Of a stretch of 64,000 nucleotides of DNA, positions 48,285 through 58,791 are shown piece after piece. The DNA comes from Gigaspora margarita. Its lineage: Eukaryota; Glomeromycota; Glomeromycetes; Diversisporales; Gigasporaceae. Made by a program: the position numbers and the translations under genes. The notes beneath the pieces are model-generated. The model was given only the letters and a program-made list of their open reading frames with translations. It was not told the DNA's origin and did not search any database. Every line of letters starts with the position of its first letter. Position 1 is the first letter of the stretch. The stretch lies in contig WTPW01000431.1 in NCBI GenBank assembly GCA_009809945.1, positions 166,888 through 230,887 of the forward strand, written 5' to 3'.

Positions 48285-49652
48285 GACTTAAAAGTTAGTG
48301 CTTATGACCATTGTTCCACAGATACGAAACAGGATGCTTGGTTCACAGCATCTTGTTTCGAAGCTATGTTTAACAACATTGAAAAAAAGCCAAAATAGAT
48401 AAAAATAATTTCTGACAATGGGCCACATTACCATAATAGCGAGTTAATGACAATTGTAGCCCATTGGTTTGATTGGTATAATATTGAGGTTCATGAATGG
48501 TTATTCTTGGAGCCCGGTAAAGCAAAGACTACTATTGACTCACATCATGCTGCAGTAAGTCTTTATTTATTTACAAAATAAATACAATAATAGATAATAA
48601 TACATACTTTTACCCTTATGTTTCTAGATATCTCATGCTATTAAACGATATGTTTGTGTTGGATGTGAAGTAACAGAAGGATCCGATATTGTAACTGCTA
48701 CACATAATTTAGCAGGCACACACTTGGCAAACATTGAACCTAATCGAAATCAAGAAAAAATAGAAGTTTAGCTACTAGAAGTAAAGAAAAAAAAACCACG
48801 TGTAGAGACTATTACCGGAATATCCAAATATAATTACTGGCAATGGCCAGTTGCAGGTCCATTGGCAGGGTATATGCAGGGTATATTGTAGCATGATTAT
48901 TACCTCACTTCAGAACTCTAGCTTATTTTTCTCCTGCTGCGATTACTAGCTTGTGTAATGAAGAACTTCATCATCCAGAACCAAAAGTTTCGATACATAC
49001 TAAACCACAATCAAAGTGGATGATGGTTTTACCAAAACCTCAAAGTAAGAAATATAACAAGTATAACTTATATCAATACTCATGCAAATTTTGTATGCAG
49101 AGAATCAAATCATAACAGAATTAGATGATACTGTGATGATAGGTAATGAACCCACTTTTTATTATAAAATAATTTTTATTATCCAAAATATAAACTACAA
49201 AATAATTCTACAGATATAACTAGAAATGATAATATGGAGGGTAAGTATTATAATTGATAACACATACTCATTTTTCTCTCATTAAGCTCAAATATTAAAA
49301 ATATAGAGCAAAGTATTTGCATGATTATAGACAACACACCCAATATCGACTTTTCTTGGAATAAAGGATGTTATTGCGTGAAAACTCAAATTATAGTAAT
49401 TGAGATGGAGGTAAACAGATGTCAGATGCCGTTAAAAAAATGCTTGAACAAATGTTCTTGCAAGGGAATATTCATGCTAAAGATCGGATGACAGCTACTG
49501 ATATACATAATAGGTTGAAGGAATTTGCCAATAATGGTGAGTTGGAACATGATGAAGTGCCAAAAATCTCAACAATTCAAGAATGGATATCACGGTACCA
49601 CAGAATGTTTCTGGAGCAGTCTACAAGAACTGTGTTAGACCCTAATTTTTGA

Positions 49653-50419
49653 ATAATGACCTTTCAATAGGTAGTACATAATTACAACAGACGAGTATAA
49701 AACTAGACCAAATAAAATTTTTTTGTTTCCGGTTTCAATCCAATCTATTCACTTTTGAGATCAATAATTTTTTATTCTTGACTTTCAAGCTGAATTGTTC
49801 ATAACCACCTACTTTTTTTTTTAGCTTAGCTTTTTGGAGCTATAAAAAAGGACAAGAAAGGTATATGAGTTCAAGTAAATGTCTTTATAGAACTCAAAAA
49901 GATAAGTATCTGGTGAATTTGCCCACTTGAATTTGCGATCTAAACGAATCAACACCTATTTTTGGCCCCAGAAATGCCACTTCACGTTAAAGTAAACTTT
50001 TTAGTGAATGATTGCTATGGCCTAAAACTTGTCCATGCTACTATTTACGATTTAGTGCGTTAAAAAATGAGGAATTATTGTTATATTAGTAGTCATGAAA
50101 CCACGTTAGCTTTGAACTAAAAAAATTATTTGATATTATTTAGTAATAATCTGCATTATAATTTATTAATAGAATGATTCTCATTCGGAAACGGATCTTT
50201 AATTAAGTTAGGATTAGGGTCTATTTTAGAATTAGAAATTAGAATCTCTATTGTAAAATTGCTCAAGAAAAACTTTTTGTTGGAGCACTAAAGGTGGTTT
50301 CTTATGCAACTTTTAGAGAAACAAGTAATTTTTGACAAAATAAATCTTTGTTTTAAATTTTCCCAATCATGTTATGTTATACCAGATCTCAAAATATGAT
50401 TGGTTTATACTAGAGTGTC
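49653..50419. other. Non-coding stretch
   Basis: No gene. About 50265-50365 contains AAAACTTTTTGTTGGAGCAC and TTCTTATGCAACTTTTAGAG, part of a dispersed block also found near 42.58 and 53.63 kb. Confidence 0.5.
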
Positions 50420-50848
50420 TAGAATTATGATATCGCATAATTTGATCTATACCGCAATACATTATGCATTGCACAAATTGCATATTTTGCATAATCTGTT
50501 GAAATTGCTTATATTATATATAATTAAACAACCAATCATAATTATTTAACTACTGTACTATAATCGTTATATATAAATATATATAGCTTCATATTTAGAT
50601 TTATATTTTAGTAAATTGCATATGTATGTACAAAAATTTGAATAGATATTAATATAAAAGAAAGATATCAGCTAGCAAATATTGATTTTTTCATATAGCA
50701 ATAAATCCTTATAAGCACAGTGATTTATTTTTTCATGATTATATATTTTGAAAATAAATTTTTTTGTAAAAAAAAAAAAACAAAAAAAAGATAAGATAAG
50801 ATAAAATAATAAACTATTATTGGCTACTTTGCATCCAATAATTATATA

Positions 50849-51693
50849 CAGTCTTCATCCTCTACAATTACCTCCTCTATAGTCACAACCTCTATATAAT
50901 CATACAAAATTTAACTCCCATTTTTTTATATATAAAATACCTTTATATAATCACAAATAGCTTATAATCACTATCACATTTTTTAAAATCATTTTGAAAT
51001 CTTTTATTAGTAAAAATACTCTTATATAATCACAACATTATATATAAAAGTTCAAGTTTTACTATTGCAGATTCACAAAAGTAAGCTATCTTTTTTTGGG
51101 CAAAAAGTTATACAAGAAATAAATTGATGTTTAGTGATCGCAAGTAGTTGTTACATAGTAAAGTCCAAATTTTACTATATAAATCAATTATAATTGCTTA
51201 AGTAAACTTATTTAGAAGATAATAATGCATATACTATAAAATTTTTATCAAAATTGGAGAGGTTTTTATTATTAAACTTTTAATTTTTAAGTCATCAAAT
51301 ATATTTTTTAAAAAAATACTTTTTTTTCATTGAACATAAAAATTAAATGTCAAATAATAAAACTTCTCAAAATTGCATAAAAATTTCAAAGTATATGTAT
51401 TTTGATCTTCTGAATAAGTTTACTTAAGCAATTACGATCAATTTACATAGTAGAATTTTGACTTTACTATGTAGTGACTATTATCGATCACAGGTTGCTT
51501 ATTTTTAGATAAAAAATTTTTTTGGTTTTTTTTAGTAACTATTTGTGAATATAAAATATTTACTTTTATATAATTACATTATAAATATTTTATATATTAT
51601 TGTGACTATATAGGATATATATTTATAATCACACTCATTTATAATCACATATTTTCATGATACAAACTGCATGATTATAGAGAAGGAAGACTG
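50849..51693. mobile_element. Tc1/mariner-type MITE, TIR CAGTCTTCATCCTCTACAAT
   Basis: The left CAGTCTTCATCCTCTACAAT and right TTATAGAGAAGGAAGACTG are inverted. TA flanks both (50847-50848 and 51694-51695). The interior has TATATAATCAC/TATAGTCAC phrases repeated many times and an AAGCTACC-family MITE (51062-51557). Confidence 0.8.
51062..51557. mobile_element. AAGCTACC-family MITE, nested copy
   Basis: After TA: CTATTGCAGATTCACAAAAG, then TAAGCTATC. It is internally alignable with copy 2 at 27574-28123 (AAGTCCAAATTTTACTATAT, CTTAAGTAAACTTATTTAGA). The right end, near TTTGTGAATATAAAATA, is diverged. Confidence 0.65.
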
Positions 51694-52299
51694 TAGTATA
51701 TTATGCTAATAGTGGCAAAGTTTTTGCCATGTTTGTAAATTATTGTTAAGTAAACCTGCAAGTCAATTATTAATAACTACTATAAATTAAAAAAAAAACA
51801 TCAATCAAATTTAAAACCTGAAACACTTCATAAAAATCATGTCAAATTACTTCAAATTACTATTCCCTTATAAAGTATTAAGTAAATATAAACAAACTAA
51901 TATTGACTTAATTTCTTATGAAACAATTAAGATGTTATACAGTATTTTAATCAAATTGATGATTAATAATAATAAATAAATACATAGCAAAAAATGCATA
52001 TTTTACATGATTTGGAATATAACGCATAATTATAAGCAAAAAATTCGCATAATTTGCATAATTAGTAATTTGACGCATGCATAATTTGGCTTAAATTACC
52101 GCATAATTCTATACGCCACAAAAATTTCACGTGATTACAGAATTTTTATGCGATACTGGGAAAGATGCTTAAACTCGACCAATAGGATTCCGGGTAATTT
52201 TAAAGAAATTTATAAAGAAAGCTTAATTTAAGGTCTTCTCAATCGAAACTCAATTTTCTATTAAGCTACTCTTAATTAAATGTTAGCAAAGATTGTAGA

Positions 52300-52460
52300 G
52301 AAAAAAACTACGATCCAAAAGGTGGTAAGATGACCAAGATTGGCTCAGTATATCGCGAGAATTGAGTAAAAAATTGTTGCGATTATTTAAAATCGCAAAA
52401 CTTTTTTAACGCATATATCGTGATACGCTAAGTCGATTTTGATAATCTTACTACCATTAG
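52300..52460. repeat. Diverged fold-back remnant
   Basis: ACGATCCAAAAGGTGGTAAG faces CTTACTACCATTAGAATGG, and CAACAATTTTT-type sequence faces GCGATTATTTAAAATCGC. It contains the shared GGTGGTNAGAT motif. Confidence 0.6.
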
Positions 52461-52670
52461 AATGGTAATTTCCTGCAACTTTAACTAGAAATCCAGGTAT
52501 ATTGGCATAATAAAAAAATTAGATCCGATAAAAAAATTCAAGCTTTTGTTATACATTTTTTTAGAATTTTACCTGCAATCCCGTTGGTCAATTTAAGTGC
52601 GGCGGCCACGTGACTTTTATAAAATCGTCATGTCTCAAAAAATAGGGTTTACTTTTCAACTGGAGCCCGG

Positions 52671-53491
52671 TGTTACTATCGAAATGGGAGTGCGTCAGAT
52701 TAGGGGGGGTCAGATTTAGATCAGTCGATAGTAAACAAAAGAAGGAATACATCGGTTTATAAATATAACAAGGATGGACTCAGGGAGAGACAATACGAAA
52801 GCATAATTAAATAAATAAAGTCATGATATATGATATAACTAGCATTCACTAAGGAGTCTTTATTATAAAGGAGGAATTATTAATATTCACAATGACTTAA
52901 CTCACTAATGATCTTAACTAATTGAAGATACATTAAGAGCGAATACATCGGACTTATATACATGTTCGATATACATAAATAATTAAACTATGCTATTGTC
53001 GGATCAACTTCCTTCCGATATTAATTCCTTCAACACCAATAAACTTCCCTTCGCATTACCTTCTTCTTTAAGGCATTACACCCGAAACATTACTCTCGAC
53101 ATCTGCTTTTCTAAGTATTCATCGGGCTAGCAGACTTGCGATAATATATAAAGGCTTTGATTGTTCAACGATGCTTAATATTGTCCTTGCATCGAACAAT
53201 TCATATTTACGCGTCACAGAATAATGTATGAAATTCGAAGCAATTAAACATATCTATAGAAGTACATATATGGAAATCGGAACAACTATAGATATTAATT
53301 AAATAAGGTCTATATATAGATAAACTAAATAGGAAAAGGATGAAGGATATAATTAGTAAGGTGGGACGATGTAAGGGCGATCGGAAGTATCATCAATTAA
53401 TTATTATGTAAGGGAAAATGATGATCATAAGGCCGAGGTATAATAAAGAAATGCCGTGATTTTATGGCGCAGAGTTATTATCATAGTAACA
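52671..53491. mobile_element. Solo LTR
   Basis: It begins TGTTACTATC and ends with the matching inverted terminus ATAGTAACA, the TG...CA form of retrotransposon LTRs. CCGG lies directly outside both ends (52667-52670 and 53492-53495), giving a 4-bp target duplication. A TATATAAAGGC box is near 53150. No internal retrotransposon coding region is adjacent, so recombination between two LTRs is the likely origin. Family (Gypsy or Copia) not determined. Confidence 0.75.
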
Positions 53492-53495
53492 CCGG

Positions 53496-54954
53496 AAGCA
53501 CGTGGGGCGTTGTGCAGATTTGCTAGGAAAAAAATTCTGTGCCAGGTTCGTAGCGCAACAAAAATCTTTAAAGCTCGGTTATATTAGGGTTAGGGTGTCA
53601 GATAGAGTTTATATGGTAAAACTGGCCAACGAAACTTTTTGTTAGGCGGGTTCTTATGCAAAATTTCAAGAAATAAGCGATTTTTAACAAAAAGAACGTT
53701 TGTTTTGAAATTTTCTGATCGTATTACGTTACACCTGATTTTTTAAATCTGATTTGTGGATTAGGAATCAACGCGGCATAACCGGCATAATTTGGCACAT
53801 GCGTACAACGGTCATCAGCCTAAAATAGGTTTCCCGGTTGAAAAAGTAAAAAGGTGGCAAAAGTCTCTTCGCGCCCTTAATGGAGAAACGGGGTATTAAT
53901 GTGATGAAGGAAAATTATGATCGATATATATAATTAACGGGTAATCATAAATAATTAGGTTGCATGTAATTATATGTAATTAATAATTAATATGATGTAT
54001 CGCGAATAAGACTTTTAATAAGTCATAAGATAGATAAAGTATATAATAAAGGCTTCTCGCCCTTGAAGGAAGACTCCTCGGTAATTCTAAACAACTCGTT
54101 GGCCAAATACTCCACACATTCCCTATATAACATAAAATAAACTTACCGTGATCTACTACTTAAGTGGCATAAGTGGTACGATTGTTCGTTGTAATTTATT
54201 GTTCACGTGACTGTACCGTTACGCTGTCCCGATCGATTTCTCGACGTATTGAGGACTACCGTGGTTGTTTTTGTCAAACTCTCCCAACATACCGTGGATA
54301 GTTGTGGTTGATTATTGTCCGGTTTTGGTTCCAATTGATGAATCCCAAACCATGGTTTTAAGGGTTTTAAGCATAATTGTTAGTACATTGGTATTACAAG
54401 ACCATTCGAATATCTCAAGTATAAGAAGACATACCTACAACCAAACTAACCACTCGTCCAAATTTAACCGCTTCTTTTCGACTAAGCCCGATCATAGGTT
54501 ACAGATTGCTTGTTTTTTTGTGGAGCGACTGATTCGTTGCTAGCCGGTGTCAATAAGCTTCTTATTTACATATTTATGCATTGCATTTACGGTAGTTAAA
54601 TTTAATAGACAAAGACAATCAACAAGCATTTAGTATTTATATTTAAATTATTTAGTTGATTACAACGCAACACATCCTTCATTCAGAAATTCCGCAGATG
54701 GATTTTGAGTGTTGTAAAGTTTTTTTAAGACAACTGAAAACCTGGGAATCTTTCCCATTGATGATTTTCATCACCCCATTCCTTTTCAACGACAAATTGA
54801 AGATTATTATATATCTCTTATTATACATTTGGGCAGCGGCAGTTGGGTTGCATCCCATTTACCCAATGTGCCATGTGGATAATTCCATGACCACTCTGCC
54901 CAACTAGTTTAACATTCCTGAAACAGTGTTATAAAACCCATTCTAATGAGTTAC
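53496..54954. other. Stretch without a recognisable gene
   Basis: About 53625-53730 shares the block GAAACTTTTTGTTAGGCGGG and AAATAAGCGATTTTTAACAA with other loci. About 53900-54540 is more GC-balanced and may be another LTR or promoter-like repeat; termini were not found. Frames of 92 codons (54265) and 83 codons (54656) resemble nothing I know. Confidence 0.45.
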
Positions 54955-54956
54955 TA

Positions 54957-55120
54957 AGGGAAGAGCCGTTTATTACGTAATTTATTTTTATTATAAGGTC
55001 ATACCCCCTCACCCGTGATCGAATTAGCAGCCAATAATATATATATATATAATATATAGACGTGATAGACTACTAACCCCCCTCCCCCTCTTGAAATTAC
55101 GTAATAAACGGCACTTCCCT
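54957..55120. mobile_element. 164-bp MITE, TIR AGGGAAGAGCCGTTTATTAC
   Basis: AGGGAAGAGCCGTTTATTAC then GTAATTT at the left; AAATTACGTAATAAACGGCA then CTTCCCT at the right. TA precedes, AA follows. The centre is a TATATA run between ACCCCCTCACCC and CCCCCCTCCCCC. Confidence 0.8.
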
Positions 55121-55439
55121 AACGTCTAGGGTGCTAAGTTGAGAGCTTCGAATAAATCATCGATATCATTATTTCCACTTGTTTAAATTTGAAAATTCTT
55201 GTTGAAATGACGGGAACAGCAGAACTTATAACATTGATTTTGAGACGAAATCGTTGCATGTATTGATTTCCTCTAAGGTTACTGTTCAAAGAGGAAGAAT
55301 TGATTGATCCAGAATTGAAGGGTTGATAATAATATCGAAAATACTATAGACGATTGAAAAATGACTACAAATAACTGGATCTGCACACAAGATTATGCAA
55401 TTAGCTTTGATCTTTACAGATTCGTCACATAATATTAGT
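55121..55439. other. Non-coding stretch
   Basis: No gene seen. It may hold further decayed parts of the minus-strand TPR remnant. Confidence 0.45.
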
Positions 55440-55790
55440 TAACAAATAAAATTTCAATTCCTCATATCTTTTCATCATGAAGTAGCATTCTCCACGATTT
55501 TATAGTGCTATTGCATTATTTGGATCAAGTTTCAGCACTTCGTTGAAATCTTCAACCGACTCCTCATATATTTTCATCTTGAAGTAGCATCCACCGCGAC
55601 TTTATAGGGCTATTGCATTGTTTTATCAATTTCCAGTAATTTTTGACAAATCCAACTATAACGATGTGCAATATGTCAATGTTCGAACCAACTCATCGAA
55701 ATAATTAAAGACACGATCTTGGTTCACTAATGTAATAAGAATATGTTGAGGATTCGCATTAATGATCTGAGAGAACATCAATAAAAAAAC
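55440..55790 (-). pseudogene. TPR-repeat protein remnant
   Basis: Reading the minus strand from about 55790: INANPQHILITLVNQDRVFN, YFDELVRTLTYCTS, a frame break, then two 34-residue units. Their pattern is NAIAL*SRGGCYFKMKIYEE, SVEDFNEVLKLDPN, then NAIAL*NRGECYFMMKRYEE. Unit length and the G-x2-Y/F, Y-x-E and D-P-N positions are those of tetratricopeptide repeats. TAA stops occur at the same place in both units. The array is much shorter than a functional TPR domain. TPR/Sel1 proteins are abundant in Glomeromycotina, which fits. Confidence 0.7.
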
Positions 55791-55934
55791 GGTGAATTTA
55801 ACTTTATTCGAAAAAAATCACAAATCGAGTAGAAATAACTTTCAAACATCTGTATTTTCATTTTATTAAAATTTATGATAATTTGTACCTGACTTTATTG
55901 GAAAAGTTATTTATAGCCTGGCTTTGATTTACCT

Positions 55935-56105
55935 TTGTACATTCAAGGATGGAATAATATAAATTGTAATAACGATGTCAAATGTGAAAAATTTTTTTTT
56001 CAATTTCCATTCGTCCTCTTGTACATTCAAGGATAGAATATTATAAATTATAATAACGACCATAAATATGAAAAATTTTTTCTCAATTTTTAACCTATGA
56101 CAAAT
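55935..56105. repeat. Two-copy direct repeat (~88 bp)
   Basis: TGTACATTCAAGGATGGAAT at 55936 and TGTACATTCAAGGATAGAAT at 56020. Each is followed by ATATAAATTGTAATAACGA-like and GTGAAAAATTTTTTT-like blocks. The minus-strand frame over it simply reads the duplication twice. Confidence 0.8.
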
Positions 56106-56278
56106 AAAATTTTTCCTCTGTATATACAATTGAAGAATTAAAAACTAAAAGACAAAATCTCTGATTAAAAAGAAAATAAAGTAATTCATAACTCGACATG
56201 GATTTGCGCTATATATATAAAAAGGAAAGATAAAGCCTTTCAATACGCGAAAGACCAAGTGAGAAGAAAAACCTTAAA

Positions 56279-56500
56279 TCAAAGAGCCGGTAGAGTACCA
56301 GTTGGAGGTAATAACGATTGTTGAAGAGACTCAATGATAGAATTCTCTCTTTTAAGAGAATTTATTTCTAAGGATAGAAGAAGATATTCTCGTTCAAGAG
56401 AAGCTGCCTTTCTTTTAAGGTCATCAACTACTTTGCGGTTCATATAAGTTCGATTTTTGTAATTCTTGCAATAATTCTTTCGAAATGGTTTTGGTGACAT
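56279..56500 (-). CDS. Leucine-zipper (bZIP-like) protein or exon
   Basis: 73 codons from ATG at 56500 to TGA at 56279. A lysine/arginine-rich start (MSPKPFRKNYCKNYKNRTYM, then NRK) leads into six hydrophobic heptads: L-KRKAAS-L-EREYLL-L-SLEINS-L-KRENSI-I-ESLQQS-L. That is a textbook leucine zipper. The basic part lacks the canonical N-x7-R spacing at the right distance, so a DNA-binding bZIP is likely but not certain. The same frame stays open about 53 codons upstream (to a TAA near 56660) with no ATG, reading for example KPNFYIRGNGESIFSSAKSN. This may therefore be the last exon of a longer gene. Expected role: nuclear transcription factor by family analogy. Confidence 0.5.
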   Translation of the reverse strand: MSPKPFRKNYCKNYKNRTYMNRKVVDDLKRKAASLEREYLLLSLEINSLKRENSIIESLQQSLLPPTGTLPAL

Positions 56501-56660
56501 ATTAGACTTGGCTGATGAGAAAATGCTTTCTCCGTTTCCACGAATATAAAAGTTCGGTTTACCTTTTGGCTTTATGCTAAGGTTTGGGGTTAGGGTTCGT
56601 GGATATAGACTTAAATAACCATTTGCACAAGTACAATATTTGTTATGGCATTATAAGATA

Positions 56661-58790
56661 TCTTACGACTTTAATTCTATAGTAAATATATTATAATTAA
56701 CTTATATGTTAATGATCGACAAATGGATTCTATATAAATAAATTAATTAAATTGAATTGTTATGGCGGAATTTCGAGATAGAACGTCTATGTTACACAGA
56801 CGTCCAATTGATAAAAATTTTTTATACATTTTACAATACTTTCTTCGGAAGCTCGGGTAACCTAACTCCATGTAGCTAATTTTTGTTATTTTAGGCTATA
56901 GATGCAAAGAAACTTTAAAATGTATTTGTATGTATATATGTTGTATGTACTGAATTTAAGTATATTCGGAATTAAAATATAAATCCCCATTTTGGGGTGA
57001 TTTATCATGTACACCCTAACCCTAGCCCTAATTTAACTAGGAAATTCCAAATACACTTAAATTCCATTCCGCCCACGACATGTATATTAACATCGAAAGG
57101 TTCTTTTCTAACCCTAATTTAACTAGGAAATTCCAAATCCACTTAAATTCCATTCACACAGTATCAGGTCTACGATTTTGTGAATTGCATGATAATCGTC
57201 AATATATACCAACATCGAAAGGTTCTTTTAATGGGGTGGAATAAGAAATTGTACAAAAGATTTAAGTTCTAAATTCGATATATATAATTTTGTATGAGAC
57301 TATAACGATTTTGTTAATGTGATAATAGATTATTTAAAAATTATCTAAATTAATAAAGACTTGTTTAATTGTAAAACATCTGACGACATTTATTTCGAAC
57401 TTTAAATATAAGTTTTAATTAAATTTTTTAAAAATTTTTTAACTTTCGCTTCAATTCATTAAATTTTATCTTTTAAAATTCAAGATTTGATTGGCTGATC
57501 AACATGTGACCCATTTTCCGGCTTTACTTATTTGTGCTGGTAATACAAACTAATCAGCCAATAAAATCTCTAAATTATACACGTGAGTATACTGATCCAT
57601 ATATTTGACTAACATACTCAGAGACCGTCAGTAATTTGATGTTCCTCAAACTCATGCAATTATTTGGCAATTCTATTATTTTTTTACAAGATTAACATGA
57701 ACAAATTTCATATGAACAAAAGATAACTTGAAAAATAAATGGGATTATTCTTTTAATTAATATTAAAGAAGTAAGTTTTGTATTATTGCAAAGTCTTATT
57801 TTAAATGTATTTTTATTTTATATTAATTTCACTGTCTTTAACTTTTTAGGGTTAAAATATTATAAAATAATATTTTTAATACTATGAAGCTTGATAATGT
57901 TAGCTTTTCTGAAGTTTTTTGATATTTTATTTTAAAATATTATCTATTTGTTGCCAACTAGAGTTTTATTTACTGTTTATTAATTCTAAGATTTTGGGAA
58001 AGAGAAATATTTTTGTTATTGTCTACCTAGTCTCCTAGTTAAAAAATCTTTTTTTGGTCATTGGACTTCTCTAATAGCTTGTTCTTAACTATTTTGAATA
58101 CTATAAAAAGATTGTTAATTGTTGGTTGTTGCTATTGTAAGTTGAGGTTAAAAATAAAATTAATAAGGTTTTTACTGCATTAGAAGCAAAGTAATAAAAA
58201 ATAACTGCATATACTGGTATGTGTTTACAAAAAAGATGTCAAGAATAAAATTTATAACAAGTACATATAAATTATCACTTTTATTGGGCTAATCAGACTT
58301 ATTTGGTGATGTTTTGCAAATCATATGTAAAAATTTTTTATGAATTTTGTACAACTAATATGATTAATAATATTTGTTAGGGCTGGTCTGTTGTAATATT
58401 TCTAAATAATAGATTAAGATCTTCTTTTTAAACTAGCAAAAAGTATTATCTTTTCTAACCAATCAAGATAGTTGGAAAAGAGTTGGGATAGAAAATGAGA
58501 TAGAGTTTATTTAAATTTAGAATATTAGAAGCTAAACCAATATAGTATTGTTATTTTATTACTTCTATATTTTTTAAATATTTATATCTTGTAGCTGCTA
58601 ATAAAGAAATTTGCTAACTTTGCTCTATTTTTGAAACAATAAACAAAATGCTGTCTATTTTATAAAAATTTGCTAACACAAAACTTGAACTTTATAATTT
58701 CTAAACTTGTTTTTCAAATTATACTTTCTTCAAGAAATTCAGTAGCAAAAGAATGGTTCACAAACCAATTCTTTGGAAATTGTTGATAAT
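56661..58790. other. AT-rich non-coding stretch
   Basis: No gene seen. One direct repeat at 57018-57232 is listed separately. GATTGGCTGATCAACATGTG near 57490 faces AATCAGCCAATAAAATC near 57550, a weak inverted pair. Confidence 0.55.
57018..57232. repeat. Two-copy direct repeat
   Basis: CTAACCCTAGCCCTAATTTA and CTAACCCTAATTTAACTAGG start copies at about 57015 and 57110. Both continue GGAAATTCCAAATMCACTTA and end ACATCGAAAGGTTCTTTT. The second copy has an extra block of about 35 bp. Confidence 0.75.
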
Positions 58791-58791
58791 A

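Larger units (their letters stand above)
45495..49652 (+). pseudogene. Large DDE-transposase-like gene, decayed
   Basis: The first open block runs 221 codons (LLLAEGLICSELHYSPYACD, VPYRLYMHVSFVLNQRQFFI). The same frame continues past stops at 46158 and later: NLTNSNLTCTSRDWNDSHKM, TWMRQENSIIEFHVALNIIY, MLQACGCTDIMPYPKA, FWSRLDDPTTDKANL, then SQFLAFFQDKNNVAQSSYQV. From 47763 a 211-codon block holds CLPFAFREC, IIITDYKIQILP and GWTLHTILV. After a stop at 48396 come ISDNGPHYHN and LEPGKAKTTIDSHHA, which I read as a D, D, E/D catalytic core. Introns are legible (48555-48627 in phase 0; about 47361-47700). The last block, 49419-49652, reads MSDAVKKMLEQMFLQGN. I recognise the block order as a multicopy Glomeromycotina family (memory). 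Frame breaks and inserted MITEs mark it as dead. Confidence 0.65.
50420..52111. mobile_element. TIR element with TAGAATTATG ends, host of two nested MITEs
   Basis: It starts TAGAATTATGATATCGCATA and ends GCATAATTCTA. Both flanks are crowded with GCATAATTTGCATAAT-type phrases. The middle is occupied by the TA-type MITE at 50849-51693. The target duplication is not clear. Confidence 0.5.

Noticed and set aside
54265-54907. Two frames of 92 and 83 codons as genes
   Set aside because: No recognisable motif or gene context; the surrounding sequence looks like repeat or regulatory DNA.
56560-57125. Telomere-like TTAGGG / CCCTAA words
   Set aside because: Only one to three units, interspersed with unique DNA and flanked on both sides by ordinary repeats; not a telomere.
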